Under the pieces are notes generated by a model. It did no database searches. It worked only from the letters and a program-made list of their open reading frames with translations, and was not told the DNA's origin. Shown one piece after another: positions 35,381-46,674 of a stretch of DNA of 64,000 bases (the first letter of the stretch is position 1; each line of letters starts with the position of its first letter). The DNA is from Trema orientale (Eukaryota > Streptophyta > Magnoliopsida > Rosales > Cannabaceae), in the NCBI GenBank assembly GCA_002914845.1, contig JXTC01000066.1, forward strand, positions 183,568 through 247,567. Reading direction: 5' to 3'. Both the position numbers and the translations under genes were made by a program.

Positions 35381-36218
35381 GAAATACTTATTATATGCTG
35401 AGATGGTTGATTACCTATGATAACCTAAAAAATTACGACTGTAATTTATTGGATTCTCTTTTTCTATAATGGTAATAATAATAAATTCCATAAACATTCA
35501 AATAAAAAATAGTTATTTTAAATAGTAAAATTATTAACAAAAAAAAGAATTAAACAAAAATTTTAAAAAATATTTTTCTCGTTCTTTACAAATTAAAGAG
35601 AAAAATGGTTTTAATGTTCCTAAGGAAAGAAAAAAGTTCTTTTGTCGCTAAGATGGAATAAAAAAGAGCTAGTGCTTTTTTTTTTTTTAAATTGAATAAA
35701 AGTGTTAAAAAAATGGAACCTTAAAAAAAAAGTGTGACCAAGTTCAAACCATGCACATGGATAGAATTGCCAAAAGTTCAAAGTTCAAACCATGCACAGG
35801 ACTAGCACAAGCGTTCATAAATTATTAAAAACTTTTCATATATATAAATGCGTTTTCACTCAAAAGAAACATATAAATGTGTGAAATGAGAAAAAAAAGG
35901 GAAATGAGATTCGAACCATGCTCTCAAATAAAAAGTAATGGCACTTGCCACTGGTTTAATGCAAATTATATGTGCATTTTAATATATACATGAGTTTAAA
36001 ATAGTTGGTTTTAATTATTTTACCACCACGATTTTTACTCCTAATATTTTTGAAAATACCAACTAGATGCGGTATGGAAACTAATTCTGTTACAGTACTG
36101 TATTTATGTTATTGTTTTCAATTTTCAAAGGTAATACACAAAAAACCATCAAGTAAATCACTGAGTTGCATTTTATAAATATTTGTAATAAACAAAAAAT
36201 AAACCATTTAGGTTACAT
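35381..36218. other. AT-rich intergenic sequence
   Basis: No gene. A GTTCAAACCATGCACA block is present twice (about 35743 and 35783). A possible SINE is listed separately. Confidence 0.3.
35865..35975 (-). mobile_element. Possible tRNA-derived SINE
   Basis: On the minus strand TGGCAAGTGCC resembles a Pol III A-box. About 30 nt later GGTTCGAATCTC matches a B-box, followed by a T-rich stretch. The spacing fits plant SINEs. No poly(A)/T tail or TSD could be assigned. Confidence 0.35.
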
Positions 36219-36228
36219 TTAGATTATT

Positions 36229-36587
36229 GTGTTAACTGCAAAAAAATATCTTTAGTATGGCCCTTTTGCAATTTTAACTCTATTTTTTGGCTTTTGCAAA
36301 ATTATATTCCTATATTCAAATTTCTGCGAATTTATACCTTTTGCATATAAATTGACTAATAAATTTCTCACTAAATACGAAATTTGAACTGAGAATATCT
36401 TATTTCTGTTGACTAACACAAAAAGAAAAATCTATTGAATATAACTTAAATAGTTAGCACAAATCACCTAATTTATACACAGAATGTATAAATTTGCAGA
36501 GATTTGAAATGCGAAAGTATAATTTTGTAAGAACAGTATTAAAATTGCAGAAATGGCATACTTCAAAGTATTGTTTTGCAGTTATCC
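36229..36587. mobile_element. Foldback MITE with 9-10-bp TSD (MULE-like)
   Basis: Ends GTGTTAACTGCAAAA and, in reverse complement, GGATAACTGCAAAA. The arms are inverted copies through CAAATTTCTGC(G/A)AATTTATAC. TTAGATTATT flanks both sides (36219-36228 and 36588-36597). Confidence 0.7.
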
Positions 36588-36646
36588 TTAGATTATTTAC
36601 CATGAACAAAAGTTAAACCACTGGTTATATATTCAGAGTTATTATC

Positions 36647-37168
36647 TGTTATGTGCCATCCATGTAATTAATACACAATGTAATCCGTGTCAAAAACGTG
36701 TATACAATACACAGAATAATAAATAGGCCGTGTGGTATGTTAGGAAAGAAAATGGATAGATGAGTGAAGGCATTGGTGAGCCATACACTACAAATAGGAA
36801 CCTTATTCTTCATAGTTTCATATCCCAAAGAAGTGAGAAATACCAAGCATAGTGAGAATAAAATAGAGAGATTTTATTCTTGAGAGTTAGAGAAAAGTAC
36901 AGTTTTTCTCTTAGGTGTATTCAGGGTCTGGGTGTGAGAAACAAATGTTGAATGTTAGTAAACACTTTTAATGCTCCTTTTATTTCGACAGTAACCACGT
37001 AAATATAATGTGAGAAGAGAGTATTGGGTGTGAGAAGAGTGTGTTAGCCAAAATGGTGAACCACGTAAATTTATACGTCTTGTGTTTATTTTATTTCGAT
37101 GTTTATTTACGCTTTATTTTTTCGCTTCCGCATTATATTGTGTATATTGGGGAGGTTATTCTGTAACA
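36647..37168 (+). mobile_element. 5' LTR of a Copia element (Tork-like)
   Basis: Begins TGTTATGTG and ends CTGTAACA (TGTTA...TAACA ends), directly followed by a primer-binding site at 37171 and a Copia gag at 37206. The GTGTGTTAGCCAAAATGGTGAACCACG-like stretch near 37050 fits R/U5 of Tork-type LTRs. The left end is inferred from the terminal inverted repeat; the matching 3' LTR is not in the window. Confidence 0.55.
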
Positions 37169-37170
37169 AC

Positions 37171-37182
37171 TGGTACCAGAGC
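37171..37182 (+). promoter_or_regulatory. Primer-binding site of the Copia element
   Basis: TGGTACCAGAGC, one base from TGGTATCAGAGC, the initiator-Met-tRNA complement common in plant Copia elements. Confidence 0.7.
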
Positions 37183-37205
37183 TAAGGTTTAATTTAGTGA
37201 GAGCG

Positions 37206-37491
37206 ATGGCCGGAGGTAAATGTTCAAGACATAGAATTGACAAGTTTGATGGTACAGAGTTCTCGTACTAGAGATTACAGATCAATGATTATCTGTATAG
37301 CAAAAAATTATATCAGCTTCTGTCAGGGAAGAAACCAGAGAAGATGGAGGATGACGACTGGGAATTCCTTGATCGACTGGTGTTAGGCATAATCCAATTA
37401 ATGCTAACAAAGAACGTTACTCATAATATGGCAGAGGTGAATATCACAGCAGAGATGATGAGCATCTTGTCAAACATATATCAAAAACCGT
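37206..37491 (+). pseudogene. Copia gag, 5' part (split by a gypsy insertion)
   Basis: The frame from ATG at 37206 (MAGGKCSRHRIDKFDGTEFS) matches the Copia gag N-terminus. The W of the usual 'F-x-x-W' is a TAG stop (37269-37271). It continues through EKMEDDDWEFLDRLVLGIIQ and MSILSNIYQKP to the insertion point at 37491, and resumes at 43013. The TSD of the insertion is ACCGT (37487-37491) versus ACCAT (43008-43012). Confidence 0.75.
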
Positions 37492-38964
37492 CGTTACGCT
37501 ATAATGCATATACGTAAAATAACTGCAAGTGCACGGGTCATATACAAGTAATAAAGTGATAAGAGAGTTATCGATCCCGCGAGGAATTGGGTATTAAATT
37601 ATTATTAAGTACCGAAATTATCGTGACCTAACTTTATCTAGGCAATCAAACTAAATGAATTTATAAGTTAAAAAAAATATAAATATAAATATAAATATAA
37701 AAATAATATATGGAAACTTTATGCATAAATATACTAGGGGATTGAATTCACTTAACTATCAACTATGTCTTTTGATCACTAATTGCATTCTAATTAATTA
37801 TTCATAGTTTATAAGCTAAGAACCCGAAGATATTTCTACTCCCTCTCTTGAGTGCTGAGTCAAATTATTCCTAAATTCTAATTTTGATATCTCTATTCTA
37901 AACCTAGAAATTAAGAATTCATTATGTTCAATGGTTCTTTGATCATGACTTCAAAGGAATTATAGGTTCTCTCAAACTCTACAAAATCCTTGGTTATACA
38001 ATCCTATAGCTGTTTCTAAAATTCCCTCTCTCAAGTGTCAAATTCTAAAAACCAATTCATCCAACTAATAGCTGATTAGTTGAGAAGTATTAAGTATGGA
38101 ATAACATAAATAAATTCAAGAACAACATTAAAGAACGTATTGGAAATCAATATATAGAATTAAAGTTTAAGTTACATCATACCCCAAGCATATAACAAGT
38201 AATTCAGTATAAGAGAACCCAACACTAATCTCAATAAGAATTTCATATATCCAAACATATTCAATAATCAAGCATAATACAAAATTCAAATAAGACTAGG
38301 GTGAGCAAGAGGATGAGGAAAACTTTTTTGTGGAGGTAGAACTTCAAGCCTTCAATCTCTTCAGGCTACTCTCTCAAGCATCCTCTCCAAGATTTTTGCT
38401 CCAAACTCCTTCTTCTCTAAGATTTTTGAGATCTCTTTATTGTGTTTTCTTTCAAACTCTCCACACATAGAATAGTGGCTTAAGGATGTATTTAAGAGGC
38501 TTCAAGGTGACCTAGGCTGGGTAGAATGTCAACTATTTGATCAGATAGCATTAAGGGTTCAGATTGACTTTAAAAACTCGCTGAAAACACACTTTAGGAT
38601 GCTGGGTAGTGCCGCGGTGCTTCTTGGTAAGCGTCGCGGTGTTCCAACCTCTGGAAGTCTGATTTTCAGGCAGCGCTACAGCACTACTATTCAAGCACTA
38701 CGGTGCTCTTGGTTCTGGAACTTAGTATGATAGCTTTTCTTCCCAGGGGCGATGTTTCTTCGTTTTAGCTCTGTTTTGCTGGATATTCATTGCGTTGCGT
38801 TCGTTGAAATACCCATATTTGGTACCAATTTATCTTGATTCTTATTTATTCATAAAAACTATAAAAATAAAGCAAAAGTACATCAAACCAACATAAATGC
38901 TTGAGAACTTACAATTATTTGAGCTGAATGATACTTGACTTGTGAGTAAATTAATCACTCATCA
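37492..38964 (-). repeat. 3' LTR (left on plus strand) of the non-autonomous gypsy element
   Basis: 1,473 bp. It aligns to the LTR at 41897-43007 across both ends, with many C/T and G/A differences. It holds a ~360-bp stretch (about 38235-38597) that the other LTR lacks, including a TTAAATAC TATA-like box on the minus strand near 38487. Confidence 0.8.
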
Positions 38965-38980
38965 AATACCCCCAAACTCG
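38965..38980 (-). promoter_or_regulatory. Polypurine tract of the non-autonomous gypsy element
   Basis: CGAGTTTGGGGGTATT on the minus strand directly precedes the LTR start TGATGAG. Confidence 0.65.
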
Positions 38981-40874
38981 AATATTTTGTTGTCCTCAAG
39001 CAAAACAAAGCAAGAAAAAGAAAAGCAAAACACAGATCAAGTACTAATGATATAAACGACAAAGTGTGAGCTTCGTATCAAATAAAAAAAAAATGTGTAA
39101 GTATCTCTAAAGCCACAAAATATTCCAAGCTCAAAAGAAATGCAAACATTGATATTATCTAGATTTTTAACCTCAAGCATCACTTTAACTCCATTCAAGT
39201 CTCTTAATGTGTAAGTGTGAGCAAAATCAATATTACTTAACAAAATGAACTTAAGATAGACTTATGTATTTCAGTAGGTAATGCAAGATCTCTATATAAT
39301 ACAATTTGGAATTACTATATGCTCATTTTTCATGTCGCTCTCCAGTAATATATGTTAGTATGTTATCAAAGATCAAAAGGTCTTTCATTAAGTTTGTAAT
39401 GTCGGCTTAGGCAAAGGTAAAATAATTTTAGAAAAATTTGAGGTTCAAATCACCCTTAAACACATTAATCTAAGACTTTTGTAGAGTTATTCCTTAGTAC
39501 ACCAAATAGCACTCTCACACTTCTTTTCAACTAAATTTCTCTTCTATCAACACTCCATCAAACACTTATTTATAATTTTTTTTTTCATTTTTTTAATCGA
39601 AAGATAAGAAATAAGACAAAAGAATGAAAATCAAAAACCTCTCCTACAAAAATCAACATTATCCTTAATGTTGAAAAATAAAATAGAGGGTAAGGACATA
39701 AATTTTTCACCAAATTATTCCATTCTTTTTTTTTCTTCATAATACCACCATTTCTCCTAACATGAATATAACACAAATTAACTCTTTAAAACAATTAATA
39801 TGCTTAAAAGATAAAGGTTGGTGGTCATTATTTTGGTTTGGCTAAAATATTGTAGAAAACAAAAGGTACAAATAGGCTCAAAGTGGATGTTTTAGAATGA
39901 CAATGTATCAAGATTGGCTTAAAAGGCTCAAACGGTCCAAAGATGGCCTAAATCATTTCTCTAATGACACCTAAGATAGAATTTCGTCTTAAGCTTCACT
40001 CAAATGGGTTCTAGAGTTTAGTAGATGTCAATGCCTATCTAATTCACACAAGTATTCTCCAAAAGCTCAAAGAGTCAAGTGATCATAATTATTGTGCTTT
40101 TTAATGTAGAATCAAGAATGAGGTTCAATTAATCCAAGTCAAGCATAAAGAACATTTAGTGACTAAACTCATCATCAATAACGAGTTATCTCATCTCAAT
40201 AAAACTCATGACTTATTCAAACAATCAAAAGAAAAACAAAAGCGAATAAAAGATTTGCCAAAAGAAACCAACTCATAAGAAGAAAAATCACAACTACCAA
40301 CATACAAGTAAAGCTATACCCAATAAATGATTGATCAATAAGCGCTCTCATCCCTAAACTCAACATTGGCAATATTCTCAAAATTTAAATATTCAATATA
40401 AGTACAAGGAAAAAGAACACGTACTGAGGAGGCAAGACATTCTCGCCTCCTATTAAGGTTGGCAAGGGTGGTATTTCGGATAAGGTGACTCTAACTTGGA
40501 TAGTATAGGACTCCTCTCCATAAGTTGCATCTTTAGTCTTATTCATGCACAATTTGGTAAAGCTCATCAAATAGCAGCTTCCGCCCATAGTATGTGCCAT
40601 ACAGCACAACAAATGGGTCTTATTTTTGAATGTTTTTAAGCTTGACGATATATGGAAGTGATCGGCTCGTATGCTCAGCTTGATTTAGCACTTATATATA
40701 TTTGGTAGGCTTGAATGAACGGTGCTAGCAGTGGTGGAGGAGGTTTTGGCCACATAGGATTATCATAGAAGCGATCTTTAATTAATGGTGTGGCATGATG
40801 ATTTGGATCTCAAAGGACAAAGATTCACAAGTATTATCTTGTGATTCCTCCTCCTTGATCTACTCTTGATTCTC

Positions 40875-41315
40875 TTACTCAGTTGAGTCGTCATTATCAA
40901 ACAAACCAAAGATCCTTCTGCTTATGCTCGACTTCTCATGGTGGCTTTTATCAATTTTTATAATTTGTGCATGTATCATAGCCATCGTTCTTCTCATGGC
41001 TTTAAGGGAGTTATATAGAGACTCAATTTGTAAGTTAAGAATAGTCTCCCTTCTCTCCCACTCCTCATGGCAAAGTTTTGTCTGCTCCAAAAATTGTGCA
41101 AAAAGATACTCAAGGTTGGGAGAAGGCTCTGCTTGGTGATGTTGAGTATCACACCATGGCGCCGAAGTATTAGAGTTATCTCCCAAACCGAGGTGGCTTG
41201 GTAGATATCTCCAACTCCGATAGTTAAAGTCGACCATGTCTTCTAACAACCAATAAGCTTCATTCCCGGATAATTGGTGGATAGCGGTGCTACCATTTCT
41301 TCTTTCTACCCACAT
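40875..41315 (-). CDS. 146-codon ORF inside the non-autonomous gypsy element, function unknown
   Basis: I do not recognise this protein. It lies about 580 bp downstream of the primer-binding site in element orientation, where gag would start. The C-terminal half (from EWERRETILNLQIESLYNSL) has a heptad-like, coiled-coil-like pattern. The N-terminal half contains aromatic-rich YWLLEDMVDFNYRSWRYLP. No zinc knuckle, protease or RT motif is seen. It could be a gag remnant used by a non-autonomous element, or a chance ORF. The frame is intact although the surrounding element is clearly old, which slightly favours past coding. Confidence 0.35.
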   Translation of the reverse strand: MWVERRNGSTAIHQLSGNEAYWLLEDMVDFNYRSWRYLPSHLGLGDNSNTSAPWCDTQHHQAEPSPNLEYLFAQFLEQTKLCHEEWERRETILNLQIESLYNSLKAMRRTMAMIHAQIIKIDKSHHEKSSISRRIFGLFDNDDSTE

Positions 41316-41870
41316 TCTTATTTCGGGCCGAAGGTTGTTGATTTAAAAAGTAGTGGACAAATGCATTCCCAACAAAATCAGTGCATTATATATACGAAAT
41401 ATATTACATGACAAATTTTTTTATCTTATATAATAACACTCTGCTTTGTGAAGATGGCTTAAGATCTAGTAGGTTCAAATTTGTATCCAGTGGGTATATC
41501 CAAATCAACTTTAATGTAACAACTATTGTTCTTTATTTTACATTAAAATCCAACAATGGAAAGCCAATATGAGATGAATAAAAAAAATTAACAAATATTT
41601 TGGTTTTACATATTTCTGAAATTTTGTGTTTGATACACCAGAGATAAACCATGATTCGGGCTTAGTGTGAGCAACTCCTTGTATCTCCATCATGCACAAT
41701 AAAATGGCTCTGAGTTTTGTTGAGTAAATCACAAAAGGACTTGTTGATCTAACATCTCCAAGAACCCCACAAAACAAATATTTAAAAATAAAAATTAAAA
41801 GAATGAAAATAAATACCTAAACTAAAATCAAGGTACTTACTCCCGATATCAACAACAATCTAAAACACCA

Positions 41871-41896
41871 ATTCCTCGGTAACGGCACCAAAAACT
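41871..41896 (-). promoter_or_regulatory. Primer-binding site of the non-autonomous gypsy element
   Basis: On the minus strand, after the LTR end GTAACA, the sequence reads AGTTTTTGGTGCCGTTACCG. This is close to the TTTTTGGCGCCGTTGCCGGG site typical of Athila/Tat elements. Confidence 0.7.
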
Positions 41897-43007
41897 TGTT
41901 ACGCTATAGTATATATATGTAAAATAACCGAAAGTGTACAGGTCATATAGAAGTAATAAAGTGATAAGAGAATTGTCAATCCCACGAGGAATTGAGTGTT
42001 AAATTATCATTAAATATCGAAATTATCATAACCTAACTTTATATAGGCAACCAAACTAAATGAATTAATAAGTTAAAAAAAATACAAATATAAATATAAA
42101 TACAAAAATAATATATAGAAACTCTATGCACAAATGTATTAGGGGATTAAATTCACTTAACTATCAACTACATTTTTTGATCACCAATTACATTCTAATC
42201 AATAACTCCTAGTTTATAAGCCAAGAACTCGAAGATATTTCTACTCTCTCTCTCGAGTGCTGGGTGAAATCATTCCTAAATTCTAGTTCCAATATCTCTA
42301 TTCCAAACCTAGAAATAAAGAATTCATTATGTTCAATGGTTCTTTGATCATGACTTCAAAGGAATTATATTGTTCTCTAAAACTCTACAAAATCCTAGGT
42401 TATACTATCCTATGGTTATTTCGAAAATTCCCTCTCTCAAGTGTCAAATTCTAGAAACCAACTCATCCAATTAACAGCTAATTAGTTGAGAAGCATTCAG
42501 CATAGAATAGCATAAATAAATTCAAGAACAATATCAAAGAACATATTAGAAATCAAGATATGGAATTAAAGTTTAATTTACATTATACCCCAAGTATATA
42601 ACAATTAATTCAATATAGAAGAATCCAACACTCACATCAGGAAAATGGGTAGTGTCACGGCGCTCCTTGATAAGCGCTGCGGTGTTTTAGCCTCTGGAAG
42701 TCTGATTTCCAGACAGTGCCGTGGCACTATTATTCTAGCATGGCGACACTCTCAGTTTTGGAACTTAGCATGACAACTTTTTTTTCCCGGGGCGATGTTT
42801 CTTCATTTTAGCTCTGGTTTGCTTGATTTTCATTTCGTTGCGTTCGTTGAAATACCCATAGTTGGCATCATTTTATCTTAATTCTTATTTATTCATAAGA
42901 ACTATAAAAACAAAGTAAAAGCACATCAAACTAATGTAAATACTTGAGAAATTACAATTATTTGAGCTGAATGATACTTGATTTGTGAGTGAATTAATCA
43001 CTCACCA
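41897..43007 (-). repeat. 5' LTR (right on plus strand) of the non-autonomous gypsy element, promoter region deleted
   Basis: 1,111 bp, ends TGTTACGC...CTCACCA on the plus strand. Relative to the other LTR it lacks about 360 bp, which in the partner contains the TATA-like box. As the upstream LTR in element orientation it should drive transcription. Confidence 0.75.
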
Positions 43008-43012
43008 ACCAT

Positions 43013-43898
43013 CGACAAACAATAAGGTACATTTAGTGAAGAAGTTGTTTTATTTAAAGATGAGAGAAGATGCTTCAGTTGTAATACACATCAAGGAGTT
43101 CAACACGGTCGTTTCTCAGTTGACGCCCATTGAAATTAATTTCGACGATGAAGTTCGGGCTCTAATTCTTCTAGTATCTCTACCAAACAGTTGGGAACCA
43201 ACAAGGGCCGCAGTTGGCAATTCTGTAGGTAAGGGAAAGCTGCAATTCAATGATATTAGAGACCGAATTTTGGCAAAAGAAGTTCATAGGATTGATTCAG
43301 GTAAAGGCGCATCATCGAGTTCTGTCCTAAATCTCAAGAAAAGGGGCAGGAGTGGCGAGAAGAATTCTAATCGGGGTCATGGTAAGTCTAAGTTAAGGAA
43401 TGGCAGTGACAAGTCTAGATCTAGAGGACGATTGGAATACTAGAATTATGGCAAGACTGGCAATGCAAGAAGAATTTCAAAGTACCAAGGAGAGATGACA
43501 ACAGAAACAATGGTGCCAATGCTGCGACTGAAGAGGTCTAAGATGCTCTATTATCTATTGATAATTCTATTGACTCTTGGGTCTTATACTCTGGAGCTTC
43601 ATTTTTACCACTAAACACCATGATGTATTGGAGATTTATGTCGCTGGTAATTACAATCTAGCCGATGGAGAACCTTTAGATATTGTTGGTATAGGAGATA
43701 TTCATTTGAAGATGTCAAACGAGTCAGAGTAGAAAATTCAGAAAGTGAGGCATGTATCAAAGTTGATGTGGAATCTTATATCAGTGGGGCAACTTGATGA
43801 CGACAGGCATAATATGATCTTTTCTTGTGGCTCATGAAAGGTCAGCAAAGGAGTCATGGTTGTTTGACTGGTTTAAATTAATGAAGTCTTCTCCCTAC
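43013..43898 (+). pseudogene. Copia gag 3' part and protease (continuation of 37206-37491)
   Basis: The frame resumes in gag (VHLVKKLFYLKMREDASV, then LVSLPNSWEPTRAAV) and runs to a TAG at 43441-43443. Around 43450-43500 lies the remnant of a zinc knuckle, then a protease active-site region (DSWVLYSGASF, where the catalytic Asp of DSGAS is Tyr). The segment LADGEPLDIVGIGDIHLKM and VSKLMWNLISVGQL follow. Stops and frame changes are frequent. The sequence breaks off at 43898 where the Athila-like LTR begins, so integrase and RT are absent from the window. Confidence 0.75.
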
Positions 43899-45443
43899 TG
43901 TAGGAGTGTCAAAGTAATAAATTACTGGACAAGACCGATGTCAATCTACAGGAAGGTTAGTGAATAATACAAAAACATAAAATATACATTACAAGAATAA
44001 AACTGATGGGAGAAAATATATTGTAGGATGATTATAATAGTATGAAACAAAGTGACAGAAAAATAATAATATGAAGTTGCAAAATTAAACACTTGCTAAG
44101 ATTAGGGGATCCACTCTTGGGTACATCAAATATGTATAATCTAAGCTCTTTTATCACTCAATTAGAATCCACACACAACGAAGGTTCCAATCGGAGAATT
44201 TATCATTAAAGGTCCATTATTAGTTATTCATATGATTAGATTAGTTTTCTTAATTACTTTCTTTGATAACGCCAATACTTGCAAATGTGGTCAAGCATTC
44301 ATGGTGCCACCTTATATCCACAACAAATTCACAATCTTTTCCTAGCATAACCGATACAAATAAAATTAAGTATTTGTTGTGCCAAAGGTTGACTGTAATG
44401 AATCAAAGCCCACTACTTAACAAGGAGGGTATTAAGATTAATTAAGAAAATTAAGTATAACACATGTATAACAGTGATTAAAGGATATAAACAGTGTGGT
44501 CCATCTAGAGTTTAGATTATACTTATTTTTTCCTCAAGTGATTTACTCTTTCACCTTAGCAATATGCAAGATTAAGTGAACATGATGAAGAAGAACAACA
44601 CGTATGAACACAATATGAGCATAGCTTTAAACAGAAAATTCTTATTATTTTTAAGTCAAAGCAAGATTATAATAACACGAATAACAAGAGAAGAACAAAA
44701 GAGAATGATCTTGATCTCAAACCAAGATGCCTCATAAGCCTAGCTTAAGCTACTATTTATAGGAAAACTTGGAGATGCGTCCAAATTTGTAGGCTAAGGA
44801 TAAGTGTAAGGTGGCACTTTGTTTTGACAGATTCAGTCTCTCTCAAAGATGCATCTGGAAGTCAATGAGTTTGGACGAACAATCATGGCAGTATTTCTTG
44901 ACTTGGAGTAAAAATGGTAAAGATAGATTCTACTGAGTCAAAACTGGTTGTTAATCTTATCATCTGGAAAAATCCGATATTTTCACCCAGATTTCGGCTT
45001 CTTTGGAATTTTTTCAAAGAACCAATCATCTAGATCTTTTTGTGTACGTATCCATAGCATCATGAATCACTCAATTTGGGATTGTATTGAGGCTAGAATG
45101 GGCCAAATATTTAAGTGTATTGGCTGAATATGAATGCAGTCCAATTTGTAATGTCGTCCATTTAAGACCCATCTCAAAATAATCTTGGTAGATTTTATGA
45201 ATTGAGTTTAGTTAGGCACTGAGTCCATAATCTATGGGTTTAAAAATTGGATCAATCTCCTAAATGGTTTAGGATCATTTTACGAAACCTGCACAGAAAC
45301 AAATATTTGGCACAAATTAGGAATAACTCTTGCTTTTATGCCTATGTCTACAAAAGTACTTTAATTTAGGGAATTTAATGAAACTATACATGTATAATTA
45401 TGATATAATCTCATAATAAATGTATATAATTAGACGTTCATCA
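43899..45443 (-). mobile_element. 3' LTR of an Athila-like gypsy element
   Basis: On the minus strand it starts TGATGAACGTC, directly after a GGGGTG polypurine tract (45444-45455), and ends CACTCCTACA at 43899. The U5 end resembles the non-autonomous element's LTR. Integrase, RNase H and RT of the same orientation follow to the right. The left flank is the broken Copia protease. The partner LTR is not in the window. Confidence 0.7.
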
Positions 45444-46674
45444 CACCCCTCAACTAGCTTATTACTAGTCCCTAGTAATTAAAGCATTATCACTTAGAAA
45501 TGATTAACAAAATTTCCTTCCAAAGTAATCACCACCTTTTCTCTCTTTGATTTATCTGAATAAACAAACTCTTAATTTTTAATGTATCATATATTCTGAA
45601 GTCAAAATATTAGTAAACCTTTCTTTTAGTGCTCATGTAACAACACATAATCATGGGGTTGGATTGAAGAATGTAAAATAAGTTCTAATATTTCACTGAG
45701 GCTAGCTTGTTTGAGTATAGGGCAATTCATTTTTTTTTTTCCGAAAAAAAAAACAGAATACTATGAACAATACATCCTTAACCATGTAGTGAGCTTTAGG
45801 CTAATGACTCCCAAACCAGTTGGCCTCAGGGCATTGGGTGTTGAGACACCCCTACGAGCTTAATAACTCGAGTTGCAGATGCTTTTATTAAATAAGATAA
45901 TCATAGATAGCGCAATATCTAGTTTCTTTAAGCTTTCTCCTTAACCCTTGTAACGAGCTTTGGGCTAATGAATCCCAAGCCAGTTGGCCTTAATGTACTA
46001 AGTATTTAGACACCCCTTCGGGTTTAATTGCTCGAGTTAAGAAGGCTACAAAACCAAACTTGTCTACGATTTCTTTTTTTATAATATGTACCCCTTTTTA
46101 ATTATACTCCTTCTCTTAGATGCTACCTTTGCTAAAATAGAAGAACTCGAGTATCGTAGCAGTTCAATTTGCAACCCATAATCATATGTCAAAGTGTGTG
46201 TGTGCTAAGGATGGTTATGAATACTTGCTATTTAAGTATATGAACATAATTTAAGAGCTTATAAATTTGAATAATTCAAAAAGAAATGCACGATGAAACA
46301 ATGTTAGGAAATTTAAAAATTAAGACTAAATATTACATATCTATTATGATGCATTTCAAGAGTAAACTTACTCCTTACTCTGCCATCCACAACCTAGTGA
46401 CTTTGTCAAATGGTTTTAATAACAATCTTTTTTTTTCTCTTTTCTTATTTATTTTTTGTTTTCTTTTAATTTCGTTTTAGTTTTTTTTTTTGTGTCAACT
46501 ATCCCTTTCCCCCTTTCCCCCAACTAGAATCAGACATTGTCTCCAATGTCCTAAGTTAAATAGGAAAAGTATAGAAGACATCACCTGAAATAGGAACTAC
46601 TGAAAAAAAGAACCTGAATATACATAAATATAGAAAATAAAATGCTGTAAGTAAAACCATGAGATGAGAAAGTC
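45444..46674 (-). other. Non-coding 3' region of the Athila-like element
   Basis: Begins (element 3' end) with the polypurine tract, AGTTGAGGGGTG on the minus strand. It contains a ~90-bp block present twice, at about 45785-45880 and 45952-46040. Both blocks have GAGCTTTRGGCTAATGA, CCAGTTGGCCT and GACACCCCT. No ORF is supported. Confidence 0.55.

Larger units (their letters stand above)
37492..43007 (-). mobile_element. Non-autonomous Ty3/gypsy element, complete ends, inside Copia gag
   Basis: Two direct LTRs (37492-38964 and 41897-43007) flank a 2.9-kb interior. Read on the minus strand, the LTR starts TGATGAGTGATTAA. The PPT (AGTTTGGGGGTATT) abuts the left-hand LTR, and a TTTTTGGTGCCGTTACCGAGG primer-binding region abuts the right-hand LTR. 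That primer site is of the Athila/Tat kind. No gag-pol domains are seen in the interior; one 146-codon ORF is present. The decayed 5-bp TSD and the restored Copia gag frame across it show a true insertion. Confidence 0.8.
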
